From Anaerococcus urinomassiliensis (GTDB lineage Bacteria > Bacillota > Clostridia > Tissierellales > Peptoniphilaceae): a stretch of DNA of 64,000 bases. The notes beneath the pieces were generated by a model. The model saw only the letters and a list, made by a program, of their open reading frames with translations, ran no database searches and was not told the origin of the DNA. The translations under genes and the position numbers were made by a program. Where the stretch lies: positions 158,711-222,710 of the forward strand of contig NZ_LT635782.1 in assembly GCF_900128425.1 (NCBI RefSeq), read 5' to 3'. Positions 8,306-16,502 of the stretch are shown piece by piece (the first letter of the stretch is position 1; every line of letters starts with the position of its first letter).

Positions 8306-10065
8306 ATAGCTTAAAAGAATTTAACCATGCCTTTTCATACTTAAAGCAATACCTAAATCAGTATAAGAAAAATAGAAGCATTTCCATGCTTATGACTATT
8401 CTAGAGAGTGTTTTTGAATTATTAATACCTGCGATTATGGGAATTATTTTAAACGAGGTAATATACCAAAAAGATAGCAGTCAAGCACTTAAATACGGGG
8501 CTATAATAATTGTATTATCACTTTTATCAATGTACACAGGTATGTCAGCTTCCAAAAATGCTGGTATTGCAGCAACAGGGCTTACTGACGAGGTGAGGAG
8601 AAAAGAGTTTAGCAAGATTCAAGAATTTTCCTTTGAGGATTTTGAATATTTTGGGGTTGCTTCTCTACTTACAAGATTGACTAGTGATATGCAGGCCCTA
8701 GCTCAAGCTACATTTTTTACAACTAGATTTATAATAAAACCACTTGTCATGGCGATTGTAGCGTTTTTCTTGGCCTTTAGAACAAGTGCAAAATTATCTT
8801 TTATATTTTTGATATTGATGCCAATTTTAGTTTTGATTTTACTTTTTATCACATCAAAAGCTATACCAAAATTCAAACAAACACGTAAACAATATGATAA
8901 GTTAAACCTTATTATAGAAGAAAACTTAAATAATATGAGAGTTGTAAAAGCCTTTGTTAGAAAAAGATATGAGATGGATAAATTTGCAGCTTCTAATGAC
9001 GATATGTTCAAACTTGCAGACTCATCGCAAGGTACTATAAGTTTTGTAATGCCCATAGCAAATACAATATTATATGCAACCTTTGTTGCTATAGCTTGGT
9101 TTGGAGGCATAGAAATAATAGAAGGTCGCATGGGAGTTGGAGATTTAGTAAGCTTTAATATGTATGCCATGATGCTTCTGGGTAGTTTAATAGGATTATC
9201 CATGGTTATAACTATGCTAATGGCATCTTCACCATCTGTAACGAGAGTTAAAGAAGTGCTTACAAGAGAGATTTCAATGGATAATTTTGATAAAATCGAA
9301 GGACTTGATCTTGCTGATGGTTCAGTTGATTTTGACAATGTTAGTTTTAAATACGATCAAGATTCTGATAATTACCAACTAAAAGATATTAACCTTCATA
9401 TCAAATCAGGAGAAAGAATCGGTATACTTGGATCTACTGGTTCATCAAAATCTACTTTAGTACAACTAATTCCAAGGCTTTATGATATTACTGAAGGCAG
9501 CTTAAAAGTAGGTGGTCATGACATAAAAGACTATGACTTAAAAACCTTAAGAGATGGGGTTTCTATAGTATTACAGAAAAATACACTTTTCTCGGGAAAA
9601 ATTATCGAAAACCTCAGATGGGGAGATTCTGATGCCTCTTACGATGAAGTAATAGCCATGGCTAAAATTGCCCAAGCTGATGAATTTGTTAGTGAAAGGG
9701 CAGATGGGTATGACTCAGAACTTGGCCAGGGTGGATCTGGAGTATCAGGTGGTCAAAAACAAAGACTTACCATAGCTAGGTCCTTACTCAAAAAACCAAA
9801 AATCTTAATCCTAGATAACTCTACATCTGCTGTAGATACAAAAACAGAAGCTAAGCTTTTAGACGGTTTTGCGAAACTTGACGAGAATATGACCCAGATT
9901 ATTATTTCACAGAGATTATCTTCATTTGAAAATGCTGATAGGATTGTCATCTTAGACGATGGGAAAATTTCTGATATTGGCACAGGTGAAGAACTTTACC
10001 AAAGAAACGAAATGTATAGGACAAGCTATGACATACAAAATAAAGGAGGGGAAGATGACAGATAA
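8302..10065 (+). CDS. Multidrug-type ABC exporter subunit with degenerate nucleotide site
   Basis: A 587-residue half-transporter: six membrane segments (about residues 20-320) then an ATPase domain. Several catalytic positions are altered. Walker A reads GSTGSSKST near residues 375-383, with Ser in place of the usual third Gly; Walker B reads LILDN near 502, with Asn where the catalytic Glu should be; and the switch histidine is Gln (ISQRLSS near 535). The signature VSGGQ is intact. This is the pattern of the degenerate-site partner in heterodimeric exporters such as BmrC/BmrD or TM287/288. It is coupled to marR upstream and to its partner downstream (11-base overlap). Confidence 0.88.
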   Translation: MNSLKEFNHAFSYLKQYLNQYKKNRSISMLMTILESVFELLIPAIMGIILNEVIYQKDSSQALKYGAIIIVLSLLSMYTGMSASKNAGIAATGLTDEVRRKEFSKIQEFSFEDFEYFGVASLLTRLTSDMQALAQATFFTTRFIIKPLVMAIVAFFLAFRTSAKLSFIFLILMPILVLILLFITSKAIPKFKQTRKQYDKLNLIIEENLNNMRVVKAFVRKRYEMDKFAASNDDMFKLADSSQGTISFVMPIANTILYATFVAIAWFGGIEIIEGRMGVGDLVSFNMYAMMLLGSLIGLSMVITMLMASSPSVTRVKEVLTREISMDNFDKIEGLDLADGSVDFDNVSFKYDQDSDNYQLKDINLHIKSGERIGILGSTGSSKSTLVQLIPRLYDITEGSLKVGGHDIKDYDLKTLRDGVSIVLQKNTLFSGKIIENLRWGDSDASYDEVIAMAKIAQADEFVSERADGYDSELGQGGSGVSGGQKQRLTIARSLLKKPKILILDNSTSAVDTKTEAKLLDGFAKLDENMTQIIISQRLSSFENADRIVILDDGKISDIGTGEELYQRNEMYRTSYDIQNKGGEDDR

Positions 10066-11950
10066 AAAAGACGGTGTCAAAACCGAAGAAATCAAAATTT
10101 CAGATAAAAAAGAAAGTAGAGATTTAGACACCAAGGCCTTGAAAGAATTATTTTCCTGCCTTTTTGACCACAAATGGCAATTAGTAGTGGTTAGTATATG
10201 TGTGATATTATCTGCAGCTACCCAAGTTTGGGGGATTTCTATGTTACAACCTATAATAGATAATCACATATTAAAATCAGATATTGCAGGACTAAAAACA
10301 GCTATAATTAAGATGGGACTAGTATATCTAATCTCAGTCGTGACAACTTTCATCTATACAAGGCTTATGATCAGGATAGGGGAAAGGTCAATTAGGAATA
10401 TTAGAAATGACCTATTTAGCAAAATCCAAAAAATGCCTATAAACTTTTTTGATACAAACCAACACGGCGAGATTATGTCTAGATTCACCAATGATACAGA
10501 CATACTTTCTCAATCATTATCATCAACTCTACCTACACTTGTTAGGTCACTATTGATGCTTGTCGGTACCTTTATAGTAATGATTTCTCTATCATGGAAA
10601 CTGACAATAATCATGGTTCTTGGACTTGTTGTTATGATTATGATATTAAAAAATATTGTAATGAGAACTGGTAAACTTTTCAAACAAGCTCAAAAAAATG
10701 TATCGGTACTAAATGGCTTTGACGAAGAGATGCTTTCAGGACAAAAAGTCATAAAAGTATTTAACAAAGAAGAAGATACCATAAAAGAATTTGATGCAAA
10801 AAGTGAAGACCTACGTTCAACTATGGCAGAAGCTATGGTAAATGCAGGACGTATGATGCCATTTTTAGTAAATGCAATCAATATTATGTATGCAATCCTA
10901 GCAGTTGCTGGTGTGTTTTTAACAATAAATGGCAATTTAACTGTTGGAATACTTGCAACATTTTTAACCAATGCTAGACAATTACAAGCCCCTATAGCGA
11001 ATATTTCCCAACAAGCAAATGCTGTATTTTCTGCTATGGCAGGAGCTAGCCGTATCTTTGAAATTATTGATATGCCAATTGAAAAAGATAGTGGTTATAT
11101 AGAGCTTGCCTATGTAAAAATCGATGAAAATGGAAACCCAATGCCTTGTAAGCTTGGTGAAAGATGCTATTCATGGAAATGGACTGATGAAAATGGCAAG
11201 GAAGTTTATAAAGAGCTAGAAGGTCGCATAGACTTTGAACACGTTGACTTTTCTTATGATGACTCAGATAAAATCCTAAAAGATGTGACATTTTATGCAA
11301 ATCCAGGTGAAAAAATCGCCCTTGTTGGAGCTACCGGAGCAGGTAAGACAACTGTTACCAACGTCATAACTAGGTTTTATGAAATTGATAGTGGATCTAT
11401 CAAAGTTGATGGCATTGACACAAGGGATATCAAAAAAGACCACTTAAGAAAGGCCTTTGGCATGGTACTTCAAGATGTTAACTTGTTCACTGAATCAGTA
11501 GAAGAAAATATTAAATATGGTAATCTTTACGCATCAGATGATCAAATTCACGATGCAGCAAAACTTGCTGGAGCTGATTCATTTATTAAAAGACTTCCAG
11601 AAGGATATCAAACAGAAATCCATGGAGATGGATCATCACTATCTGATGGACAAAACCAGCTTATATCAATATCAAGAGCGGCTATTGCCAACCCACCTAT
11701 GTTAATTCTTGATGAGGCGACAAGCTCTATAGATACTTCAACAGAAATCAAAGTTACAAAAGCAATGGATAAGCTTATGGAAGGATCAACTTCTATAGTT
11801 ATAGCTCATAGACTTTCAACAATCCAAAATGCTGATGTTATAATGGTAATGGATGATGGTAGGATAATAGAACGTGGTAACCACCAAGAACTTATGGAAA
11901 AACACGGAACCTACTACCAACTTTACACTGGAGCCTTAGAATTAGACTAA
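10055..11950 (+). CDS. Multidrug-type ABC exporter subunit, catalytically complete partner
   Basis: A 631-residue half-transporter with six membrane segments and an intact ATPase domain: Walker A GATGAGKTT near 425, Walker B LILDEATSS near 550, and switch histidine IAHRLST. Its signature is LSDGQ instead of the usual LSGGQ/LSQGQ. A roughly 50-residue insert with a Cys pair (CKLGERC) separates the membrane and ATPase domains, a known feature of some clostridial members. I chose the ATG at 10055, which follows AGGAGGGG; the longer upstream frame is only the overlap with the preceding gene. Transcription ends at the hairpin just downstream. Confidence 0.88.
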   Translation: MTDKKDGVKTEEIKISDKKESRDLDTKALKELFSCLFDHKWQLVVVSICVILSAATQVWGISMLQPIIDNHILKSDIAGLKTAIIKMGLVYLISVVTTFIYTRLMIRIGERSIRNIRNDLFSKIQKMPINFFDTNQHGEIMSRFTNDTDILSQSLSSTLPTLVRSLLMLVGTFIVMISLSWKLTIIMVLGLVVMIMILKNIVMRTGKLFKQAQKNVSVLNGFDEEMLSGQKVIKVFNKEEDTIKEFDAKSEDLRSTMAEAMVNAGRMMPFLVNAINIMYAILAVAGVFLTINGNLTVGILATFLTNARQLQAPIANISQQANAVFSAMAGASRIFEIIDMPIEKDSGYIELAYVKIDENGNPMPCKLGERCYSWKWTDENGKEVYKELEGRIDFEHVDFSYDDSDKILKDVTFYANPGEKIALVGATGAGKTTVTNVITRFYEIDSGSIKVDGIDTRDIKKDHLRKAFGMVLQDVNLFTESVEENIKYGNLYASDDQIHDAAKLAGADSFIKRLPEGYQTEIHGDGSSLSDGQNQLISISRAAIANPPMLILDEATSSIDTSTEIKVTKAMDKLMEGSTSIVIAHRLSTIQNADVIMVMDDGRIIERGNHQELMEKHGTYYQLYTGALELD

Positions 11951-11952
11951 AG

Positions 11953-11995
11953 AAAAACCACTTTTCCAAATAATATGGGGAAAGTGGTTTTTACA
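11953..11995 (+). terminator. Rho-independent terminator of the marR-ABC operon
   Basis: AAAACCACTTT and its complement AAAGTGGTTTT form a GC-containing stem followed by a T run, starting three bases after the exporter stop codon. Confidence 0.85.
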
Positions 11996-12171
11996 TATAT
12001 TTTAAAAAACTTTAACTGTAATTTTACTAATAAGAGATTATTTGGGATATATTAATAATGTAAGGACAAGAAATTTCGCTACCCTATGACTTACATAAAA
12101 AAGGCACCAAAAAAGCTCATTGAATTAGGGATTTTAGAAAACTGATTTAGAGAGTCTTTAGATGGCAAGCA

Positions 12172-12206
12172 GAAAGGCTATGAGTTTAATGCTCATAGCC
12201 TTTTTG
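12172..12206 (+). terminator. Terminator-like hairpin in a gene-poor stretch
   Basis: AAAGGCTATGAG pairs with CTCATAGCCTTT and is followed by T residues. No intact gene lies between 11996 and 12396. The stretch also holds a 19-codon fragment at 12085 with no recognisable identity, and the left end of the IS256-type remnant. It looks like the trailing part of a lost gene. Confidence 0.6.
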
Positions 12207-12396
12207 CGGGTCTGCAAATAATTTTGTGTATCAACCTAAATCCTGATAAAAGGGTAAGGGTTGATACATTTTTTATGCATCATTGTTTGTCCATTCTTAT
12301 AGGATGGAGCTTTTTTTTAAATTGTACACAACTTTAATAAACTGACAAATTTTCATGAAAATTTACAGCCGATTTCATACTAAATTTTTAGCTTGA

Positions 12397-12949
12397 TTAA
12401 AACCTCCCTTCAAAATATATTGATAATTGGGATAAGATTTGATCCCAGCCTCGTATTCTGCTTGTCCATTTGCTTGAAGCATCTACCATGGCTAGATACA
12501 AGCTTTTTTGTAGAGCATAGTCATTTGGAAATATGGTTTTATTTTTGGTCACTTTTCTTAGCCGCCTATTGAAGTTTTCCATGGCATTTTTTGTATATTT
12601 TAGTTTTCTTATTCCTTCTGGATATTTAAAATATGTCGATAATTCTGTCCAGTTGTTTTTCCAAGAGCTTACACACATTGGATACTCTTGGTATGTTTAA
12701 ATCTATATTTCCATATGATGATCTAAATGTTTTTTTACTAGTACCATTTCTTGAATTTAAGGATAGTGGTTTTTCTCCATATTCATAGTCTAAATGCTCA
12801 TCTAATTCTGCTTTTAAAAGCTATTCCACTGTATCGCCTAAAAGATCTTTTAGTGCTTCTTGAATATCTTGTGAACTTTTAGGCTGATATTCTTAAATTA
12901 ACATTTTTGCTATTTTGCTTCTTTTTGTCTCTGGTCTTTTTCTTGGCAT
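12397..12949 (-). pseudogene. IS256-family (Mutator-type) transposase remnant
   Basis: Reading from the start at 12949, the N-terminal part MPRKRPETKRSKIAKML is followed by an in-frame TAA, then by recognisable IS256 N-terminal sequence (SSQDIQEALKDLLGDTVE) and a TAG, then AELDEHLDYEYGE. The middle, including most of the DDE catalytic core, is missing. An open 93-codon C-terminal piece (12397-12678) carries YPEGIRKLKYTKNAMENFNR and SKWTSRIRGWDQILSQL, both characteristic of the family. Two stops and a large deletion show it is dead. Confidence 0.85.
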
Positions 12950-12956
12950 AAAAATT

Positions 12957-12992
12957 CCTCCTGATTAGTTTTCACTTACCCTAATCAGGAGG
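12957..12992 (-). promoter_or_regulatory. Hairpin that buries the transposase ribosome-binding site
   Basis: CCTCCTGATTAG and CTAATCAGGAGG form a perfect 12-bp inverted repeat with a 12-base loop. On the minus strand, the AGGAGG that would serve the transposase start at 12949 is inside the stem. Several insertion sequences use such structures to prevent translation from read-through transcripts; applying this here is an inference. Confidence 0.6.
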
Positions 12993-13041
12993 TTTCTATA
13001 CACAAAATTTTACACAGTCTCCGCCATGGTCATTTTTTTCT

Positions 13042-13170
13042 TTATCTATATTCTCTTTTGTTCATTGAACAACAATCTAATTTTTCATTTCCAAAGGATT
13101 TTTTATTTTCTTTTGCTAAATTTTCCAAGAATTTTTCCCATCTATTTTTTATTGATTCAAAGATTTTCAT
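13042..13170 (-). CDS. Small LDCC-motif putative metal-binding protein
   Basis: A 42-codon gene with ribosome-binding site GGAGG seven bases before its ATG. The protein is basic and helical at the start (KIFESIKNRWEKFLENLAKE), followed by KSFGNEKLDCCSMNK. The LDCC sequence with a preceding FG-x-x-K-L matches small proteins in anaerobic Firmicutes annotated as LDCC-motif putative metal-binding proteins. The function is unknown. It sits between the dead IS and a truncated gene, but its frame and signals are intact. Confidence 0.6.
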   Translation of the reverse strand: MKIFESIKNRWEKFLENLAKENKKSFGNEKLDCCSMNKREYR

Positions 13171-13262
13171 ATTTTACCTCCTAGGGTAATTATTTGTAAA
13201 TTTTCTACAATAATATTCATACCGGAAAAAATTATTTTTTCAATGTTTTATCTCCCTTTTTC

Positions 13263-13497
13263 CTATCCCATAATTAAAGACAGGATATCTTTTTCAAAAG
13301 TAGAAAGATAAACTTCCATTTCATTATCTTTTAAAAATTCATCGATTGTTCTTTTTGCTACAAAAAACGCATCTTTTTCTGGAAATCCATAAATATCTGC
13401 AGAAATTAAAGGAAAGGCTATAGATTTTATTCCCTTTTCCTTTGAAAGCTTTAGAGAATTTCTATAAGCAGTAATGTCTGCCGATTTGATAAATGAT
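13263..13497 (-). pseudogene. Macro-domain (ADP-ribose-binding) protein, C-terminal fragment
   Basis: An open minus-strand frame ending at 13263 encodes AYRNSLKLSKEKGIKSIAFP, then LISADIYGFP and DAFFVAKRTIDEFLKDN. This matches the C-terminal half of macro-domain hydrolases of the YmdB/O-acetyl-ADP-ribose deacetylase type, whose usual motif is PLISxGIYGYP. The N-terminal half with the first nucleotide-binding loop is absent; the frame runs into an unrelated opposite-strand fragment at about 13497. I read it as a truncated gene. Confidence 0.65.
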
Positions 13498-13611
13498 ATG
13501 ATTCCTTTTTTAGGAATTTTGGATGATGCAATCGTCCTTCCATTTCTAATCTATATAACAAGCAAAATGATCCCAGACTCAGTTATGGATAAGGAAAAAC
13601 TGAATATGTAG
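13477..13611 (+). pseudogene. YkvA/DUF1232-type membrane protein, C-terminal fragment
   Basis: The plus strand encodes SADLINDMIPFLGILDDA then IVLPFLIYITSKMIPDSV before a TAG. This closely follows the DUF1232 pattern DLIPDFIPVLGYLDD followed by a hydrophobic helix. The N-terminal part and a start with a ribosome-binding site are missing, so only the domain end remains. Its junction with the macro-domain fragment suggests deletion joined two unrelated genes tail to head. Confidence 0.55.
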
Positions 13612-13645
13612 AAGAAAATAAATAAAAGACCCAAAGGTGCTCTTT

Positions 13646-14434
13646 TTATTGTATTTTTACCAATTGTTTTTGGTCATTGAAGAAATTTTTGTATCCTAGG
13701 TGCAAAAATATGAAGACACAAATGGCTACTGAACTCATTATGGCTGTCATAATTGCTATTTGATATCTGATAGCTATAAGTGGAGAAACCCCTCCAAGGA
13801 TTTGACCTGTCATCATGCCAGGCAGGGATATGATACCCATATTCTTTATGGAATTGAGGGTTGGTGTGATGGCTGTATCAAAGGCGTTTTGGATAATCTT
13901 ATCCATAGCCATCCTAGGGCTTGCACCAAGCATCAAAGACCCTTCTATGCTAGATCTATTATTTTCAATGGACTCTAGCATTTGGTTTAGGGCAAGGTTT
14001 ATACCAGTCATAGAATTACCAATAATCATGCCTCCAAGTGGAATGAGGTATTGGGGATTGTAGATTGGCTTTGGCCTTACAACTATGATAAGGAAAAATG
14101 CTAGGGTAAAAATAGTCCCAATAACTTGGGCAAGGATTAATGTCCTCTTAAGTCCGCTATTTAATTTTCCTTTCTTGTTAGTAATAATATTAAAAATTGC
14201 AAAAAACTCCATAACAACAATCATCAGTGCTGAAAGGATAAAAGATGCTCTGTCAAATATGTAAACAAGTATGAAACCAGCTATAAAGAGTTGAACAGTC
14301 ATCCTGAGGGTGCCAACAACTATGTCCTTGTTGCGATTGATACCATTAAATGATGTTATCAGCATGGCGATTAGAGCAAAGAGATAGGTTAGCATAAGCT
14401 GGCTATTAGAAATATTCATAACAGATTCATTCAT
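13646..14434 (-). CDS. fetB: FetB-type ABC exporter permease (UPF0014)
   Basis: A 262-residue membrane protein with about seven hydrophobic segments. It carries the family sequences LRMTVQLFIAGFILVYIF, LGGMIIGNSMTG, EGSLMLGASPRMA and SLPGMMTGQILGGVSPL. In Escherichia coli, FetAB exports iron and supports resistance to oxidative stress; the same role is inferred here and suits an anaerobe. It overlaps fetA by 8 bases and is translated after it. Confidence 0.9.
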   Translation of the reverse strand: MNESVMNISNSQLMLTYLFALIAMLITSFNGINRNKDIVVGTLRMTVQLFIAGFILVYIFDRASFILSALMIVVMEFFAIFNIITNKKGKLNSGLKRTLILAQVIGTIFTLAFFLIIVVRPKPIYNPQYLIPLGGMIIGNSMTGINLALNQMLESIENNRSSIEGSLMLGASPRMAMDKIIQNAFDTAITPTLNSIKNMGIISLPGMMTGQILGGVSPLIAIRYQIAIMTAIMSSVAICVFIFLHLGYKNFFNDQKQLVKIQ

Positions 14435-15056
14435 GGCTTATCCTCCCATCTACAATCTTTATTAGCTTGTCAGAATACTTATCTGCCATATCCTTAGAAT
14501 GGGTTACATAGATTATGGTTTTACTCTTATCTCTAGCCATATCTACCATTGTTTTGATGACGAAGTCCTCTGTCAAATCATCTAGAGCAGATGATGGCTC
14601 ATCTAGAAGATAAACTTCAGAATCGCAAAGCATGAGTCTAGCTATGGCAAGCCTTTGAGCCTCGCCACCAGAAAGATTATCTATATCCTCAGTAAGTGAC
14701 TTATCAAGCTTTACAGACTCTAAAGCATTCGTTAAAATATCATCTGAAAGCAGATCTTTTTCTTGAAACTTCCTTCCCATCAAAAGATTATCCTTAACAG
14801 TACCAGAGAAAGTCACGGGATTTTGAGAAAGCATAGGCACACGCCTGTGATATGTAGTAGAATCAATACTAGAAATATCCTCGCCATCAATAGAAATATA
14901 TCCCTTGGTAGGAGAAATGAGCTTATTGATAAGTCTTAATAAAGTAGACTTACCAGACCCACTAGGACCGATAATGCAAGTGATTTCATTGCTATTAATA
15001 GTGAGGTGATCAATATCTAAGATGTCTTCAAACTCGACATTATGAAATTCAAACAT
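14427..15056 (-). CDS. fetA: FetA-type ABC exporter ATP-binding protein
   Basis: A 209-residue ATPase: Walker A GPSGSGKST near residues 32-40, Q-loop MLSQNP, signature LSGGEAQR, Walker B YLLDEPSSALD and switch histidine VTHSK. It partners with the FetB permease encoded immediately downstream with overlapping start. The gene is followed only by fetB, so the pair is a complete two-gene exporter unit. Confidence 0.9.
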   Translation of the reverse strand: MFEFHNVEFEDILDIDHLTINSNEITCIIGPSGSGKSTLLRLINKLISPTKGYISIDGEDISSIDSTTYHRRVPMLSQNPVTFSGTVKDNLLMGRKFQEKDLLSDDILTNALESVKLDKSLTEDIDNLSGGEAQRLAIARLMLCDSEVYLLDEPSSALDDLTEDFVIKTMVDMARDKSKTIIYVTHSKDMADKYSDKLIKIVDGRISHE

Positions 15057-15189
15057 AAAAATTCCTTTCTAAAATAATTTTAACAACTATATTATAGTTT
15101 ATAGCAAAATAGAATAAAAGACAATGAGAAAATATAAATTTGACAAATATTAAAATTAAGTTTAAAATAGGTAAAGTAATTGTAAATAA

Positions 15190-15264
<75 letters not shown>

Positions 15265-15265
<1 letters not shown>

Positions 15266-15359
15266 TAATGACCTAACCCCGTTTCGCATAGCGAAATGGA
15301 TGGTAGGTCAGAGTTCGCAGCGTTTCAAATCTTTGATTTGTCAAGCTGCCGAACATTAT
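15265..15359. repeat. Multi-stem palindromic element after tRNA-Phe
   Basis: Nested complementary arms can be read: ATAATG with CATTAT as closing stem, GACCTAACC with GGTAGGTC enclosing TTTCGC/GCGAAA, and GTTCGCAGC with GCTGCCGAAC enclosing CAAATC/GATTTG. This predicts a three-way junction. It may be processed with or terminate the tRNA, or be a small mobile palindrome. The stretch from 15360 to the next promoter shows nothing else. Confidence 0.5.
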
Positions 15360-15437
15360 GTATAGTAATTTAGCTAATGGAAAGTACAGACGCAAAACAA
15401 CCTTAGCGAATCCTAAGGCAAAACAATAAAATAAAAT

Positions 15438-15466
15438 TTGAAAAATAAAATATACTATGGTATACT
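15438..15466 (+). promoter_or_regulatory. Promoter for tRNA-Gly
   Basis: TTGAAA and TATACT are separated by 17 bases, placing the start of transcription shortly before the mature tRNA. Confidence 0.6.
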
Positions 15467-15486
15467 ATATTAGTAACCTAATTCAT

Positions 15487-15561
15487 GCGGATGTGGCTCA
15501 GTGGTAGAGCATCGCCTTGCCAAGGCGAGGGTCGCGAGTTCGAATCTCGTCATCCGCTCCA
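15487..15561 (+). tRNA. tRNA-Gly (GCC)
   Basis: The 75-nt gene has the acceptor pair GCGGATG/CATCCGC, D-loop GGCTCAGTGGTAGAGC, anticodon stem-loop CGCCTTGCCAAGGCG with anticodon GCC, T-arm GAGTTCGAATCTC and an encoded CCA. Confidence 0.95.
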
Positions 15562-15567
15562 TATAAG

Positions 15568-15589
15568 AAAAGCCCAAAAGGGCTTTTTT
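15568..15589 (+). terminator. Terminator of tRNA-Gly
   Basis: AAAAGCCC and GGGCTTTTTT form a short stem with a T run. Confidence 0.8.
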
Positions 15590-15695
15590 CGTGCCATGCA
15601 CGGCAATTCGATGGAGTATTCTTCCTTAACCGGACGGGCTTTCGTGCTTCGCACGACCATTCCATGGAGGGTCCTTCCTTAGCCGGACGGGCTTA
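15590..15695. repeat. Two imperfect tandem copies of a 53-bp unit between tRNA genes
   Basis: Each copy starts with a hairpin CGTGC-N3-GCACG, continues with a shared ATTC-ATGGAG and TTCCTTA stretch and ends in CCGGACGGGCTT. The two copies (from 15590 and 15643) differ in the hairpin loop and several other bases. The end resembles the AGCCGGCGGGCT core of the two MITE-like elements in this window. Confidence 0.65.
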
Positions 15696-15699
15696 TTGT

Positions 15700-15773
15700 G
15701 GCGCCATAGCCAAGTGGTAAGGCAGAGGTCTGCAACACCTTTACCCCCAGTTCAAATCTGGGTGGCGCCTCCA
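15700..15773 (+). tRNA. tRNA-Cys (GCA)
   Basis: The 74-nt gene has the acceptor pair GGCGCCA/TGGCGCC, D-loop AGCCAAGTGGTAAGGC, anticodon stem AGGTCTGCAACACCT with anticodon GCA, T-arm CAGTTCAAATCTG and encoded CCA. Confidence 0.95.
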
Positions 15774-15782
15774 ATTCACATT

Positions 15783-15806
15783 GCTCTCATTTTGAGAGCT
15801 TTTTTA
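15783..15806 (+). terminator. Terminator after tRNA-Cys
   Basis: GCTCTCA and TGAGAGC form a hairpin followed by six T residues. It ends just before the ribosome-binding site of the next gene, so that gene depends on read-through or its own weak promoter. Confidence 0.8.
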
Positions 15807-15818
15807 TTAGGAGTTTTT

Positions 15819-16502
15819 ATGCTTATCATTTCTCACAAGTCCTCATCAGGTTTCAAAAAGTTTCTCTATGATAATAACTTTTCATTTATAGAAACTACCG
15901 ACAACCCAAATCTCGATTTACGCATAGCTGATCATCCCGACTTATCTATTTTTGCTCTGGATGATAATAATATTGTCATTGATAAAAATGTAAGTTCTTA
16001 TTACAAAGAGCTTATAAAGTCTAAAAATATCATTGATGGTAAGGCAGCTTCTCATAACTACCCTTATGATTGTATTTATAATATATACCAATATTCAAAT
16101 TTTTATATTCACAATGATGTAACAGAATCTCATATTGAAGCTTATATGGAAAGTAATTCCTACACCCATCTTTATACTAAGCAGGGTTATAGTAGGTGTT
16201 CTATCATTCCGATGGGGGATAAGATTCTTACTTCAGATTATGGTATTTACAAATCTTTGAAAGATAAAATTAATGTAATTTTGCTAAAGGAAGAACATAT
16301 ATCCCTAGATGGTTTCCCAAATGGTTTTATTGGCGGGACTTGTGGTCTTATAGGAGATACTTTAATTTTTAATGGCAATATAGAGAATTCTCCTAATTAT
16401 GATCTTATAAAAAATGAGGCTATAAAATCTAATCTAAAACTTATGTATCCAGATTTGCCCCTAGTAGACCTTGGTTCAATTATTTACCTTGGTGGTTGCT
16501 AA
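15819..16502 (+). CDS. Conserved clostridial protein, DUF6873-like (GME fold)
   Basis: A 227-residue soluble protein beginning MLIISHKSSS, chosen at 15819 behind a TAGGAG site; a longer frame would run back through the tRNA-Cys gene. It resembles uncharacterised proteins of clostridia assigned to DUF6873, proposed to have the guanidine-modifying-enzyme fold. Supporting stretches are a late GGTCGLIGDTLIFNGNIEN and the C-terminal ending GSIIYLGGC with a terminal Cys. That Cys sits where the nucleophile lies in related enzymes. The substrate is unknown. Confidence 0.6.
   Translation: MLIISHKSSSGFKKFLYDNNFSFIETTDNPNLDLRIADHPDLSIFALDDNNIVIDKNVSSYYKELIKSKNIIDGKAASHNYPYDCIYNIYQYSNFYIHNDVTESHIEAYMESNSYTHLYTKQGYSRCSIIPMGDKILTSDYGIYKSLKDKINVILLKEEHISLDGFPNGFIGGTCGLIGDTLIFNGNIENSPNYDLIKNEAIKSNLKLMYPDLPLVDLGSIIYLGGC

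Larger units (their letters stand above)
12208..13021 (-). mobile_element. Degenerate IS256-family insertion sequence
   Basis: The right end (13021 leftwards, minus strand) reads GAGACTGTGTAAAATTTTGT, typical of IS256-like ends. The left end near 12208 is a decayed version: both sides share the pattern CTG-AAAA-TTTTGTGTAT, then AACCT and CCTGAT-A-GGGTAAG. The element is about 0.8 kb, roughly 0.5 kb shorter than a normal family member, because the transposase has an internal deletion. It is not expected to move by itself. Confidence 0.7.

Noticed and set aside
12085..12144. A 19-codon frame beginning MTYIKKAPKKLIELG before the dead IS256 element
   Set aside because: No ribosome-binding site of quality and no family recognised; too short to support as a gene, possibly the edge of a lost one.
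13760..14063. Plus-strand open frames opposite fetB
   Set aside because: They are antisense frames of a well-supported gene and show no protein-like family pattern or start signals.
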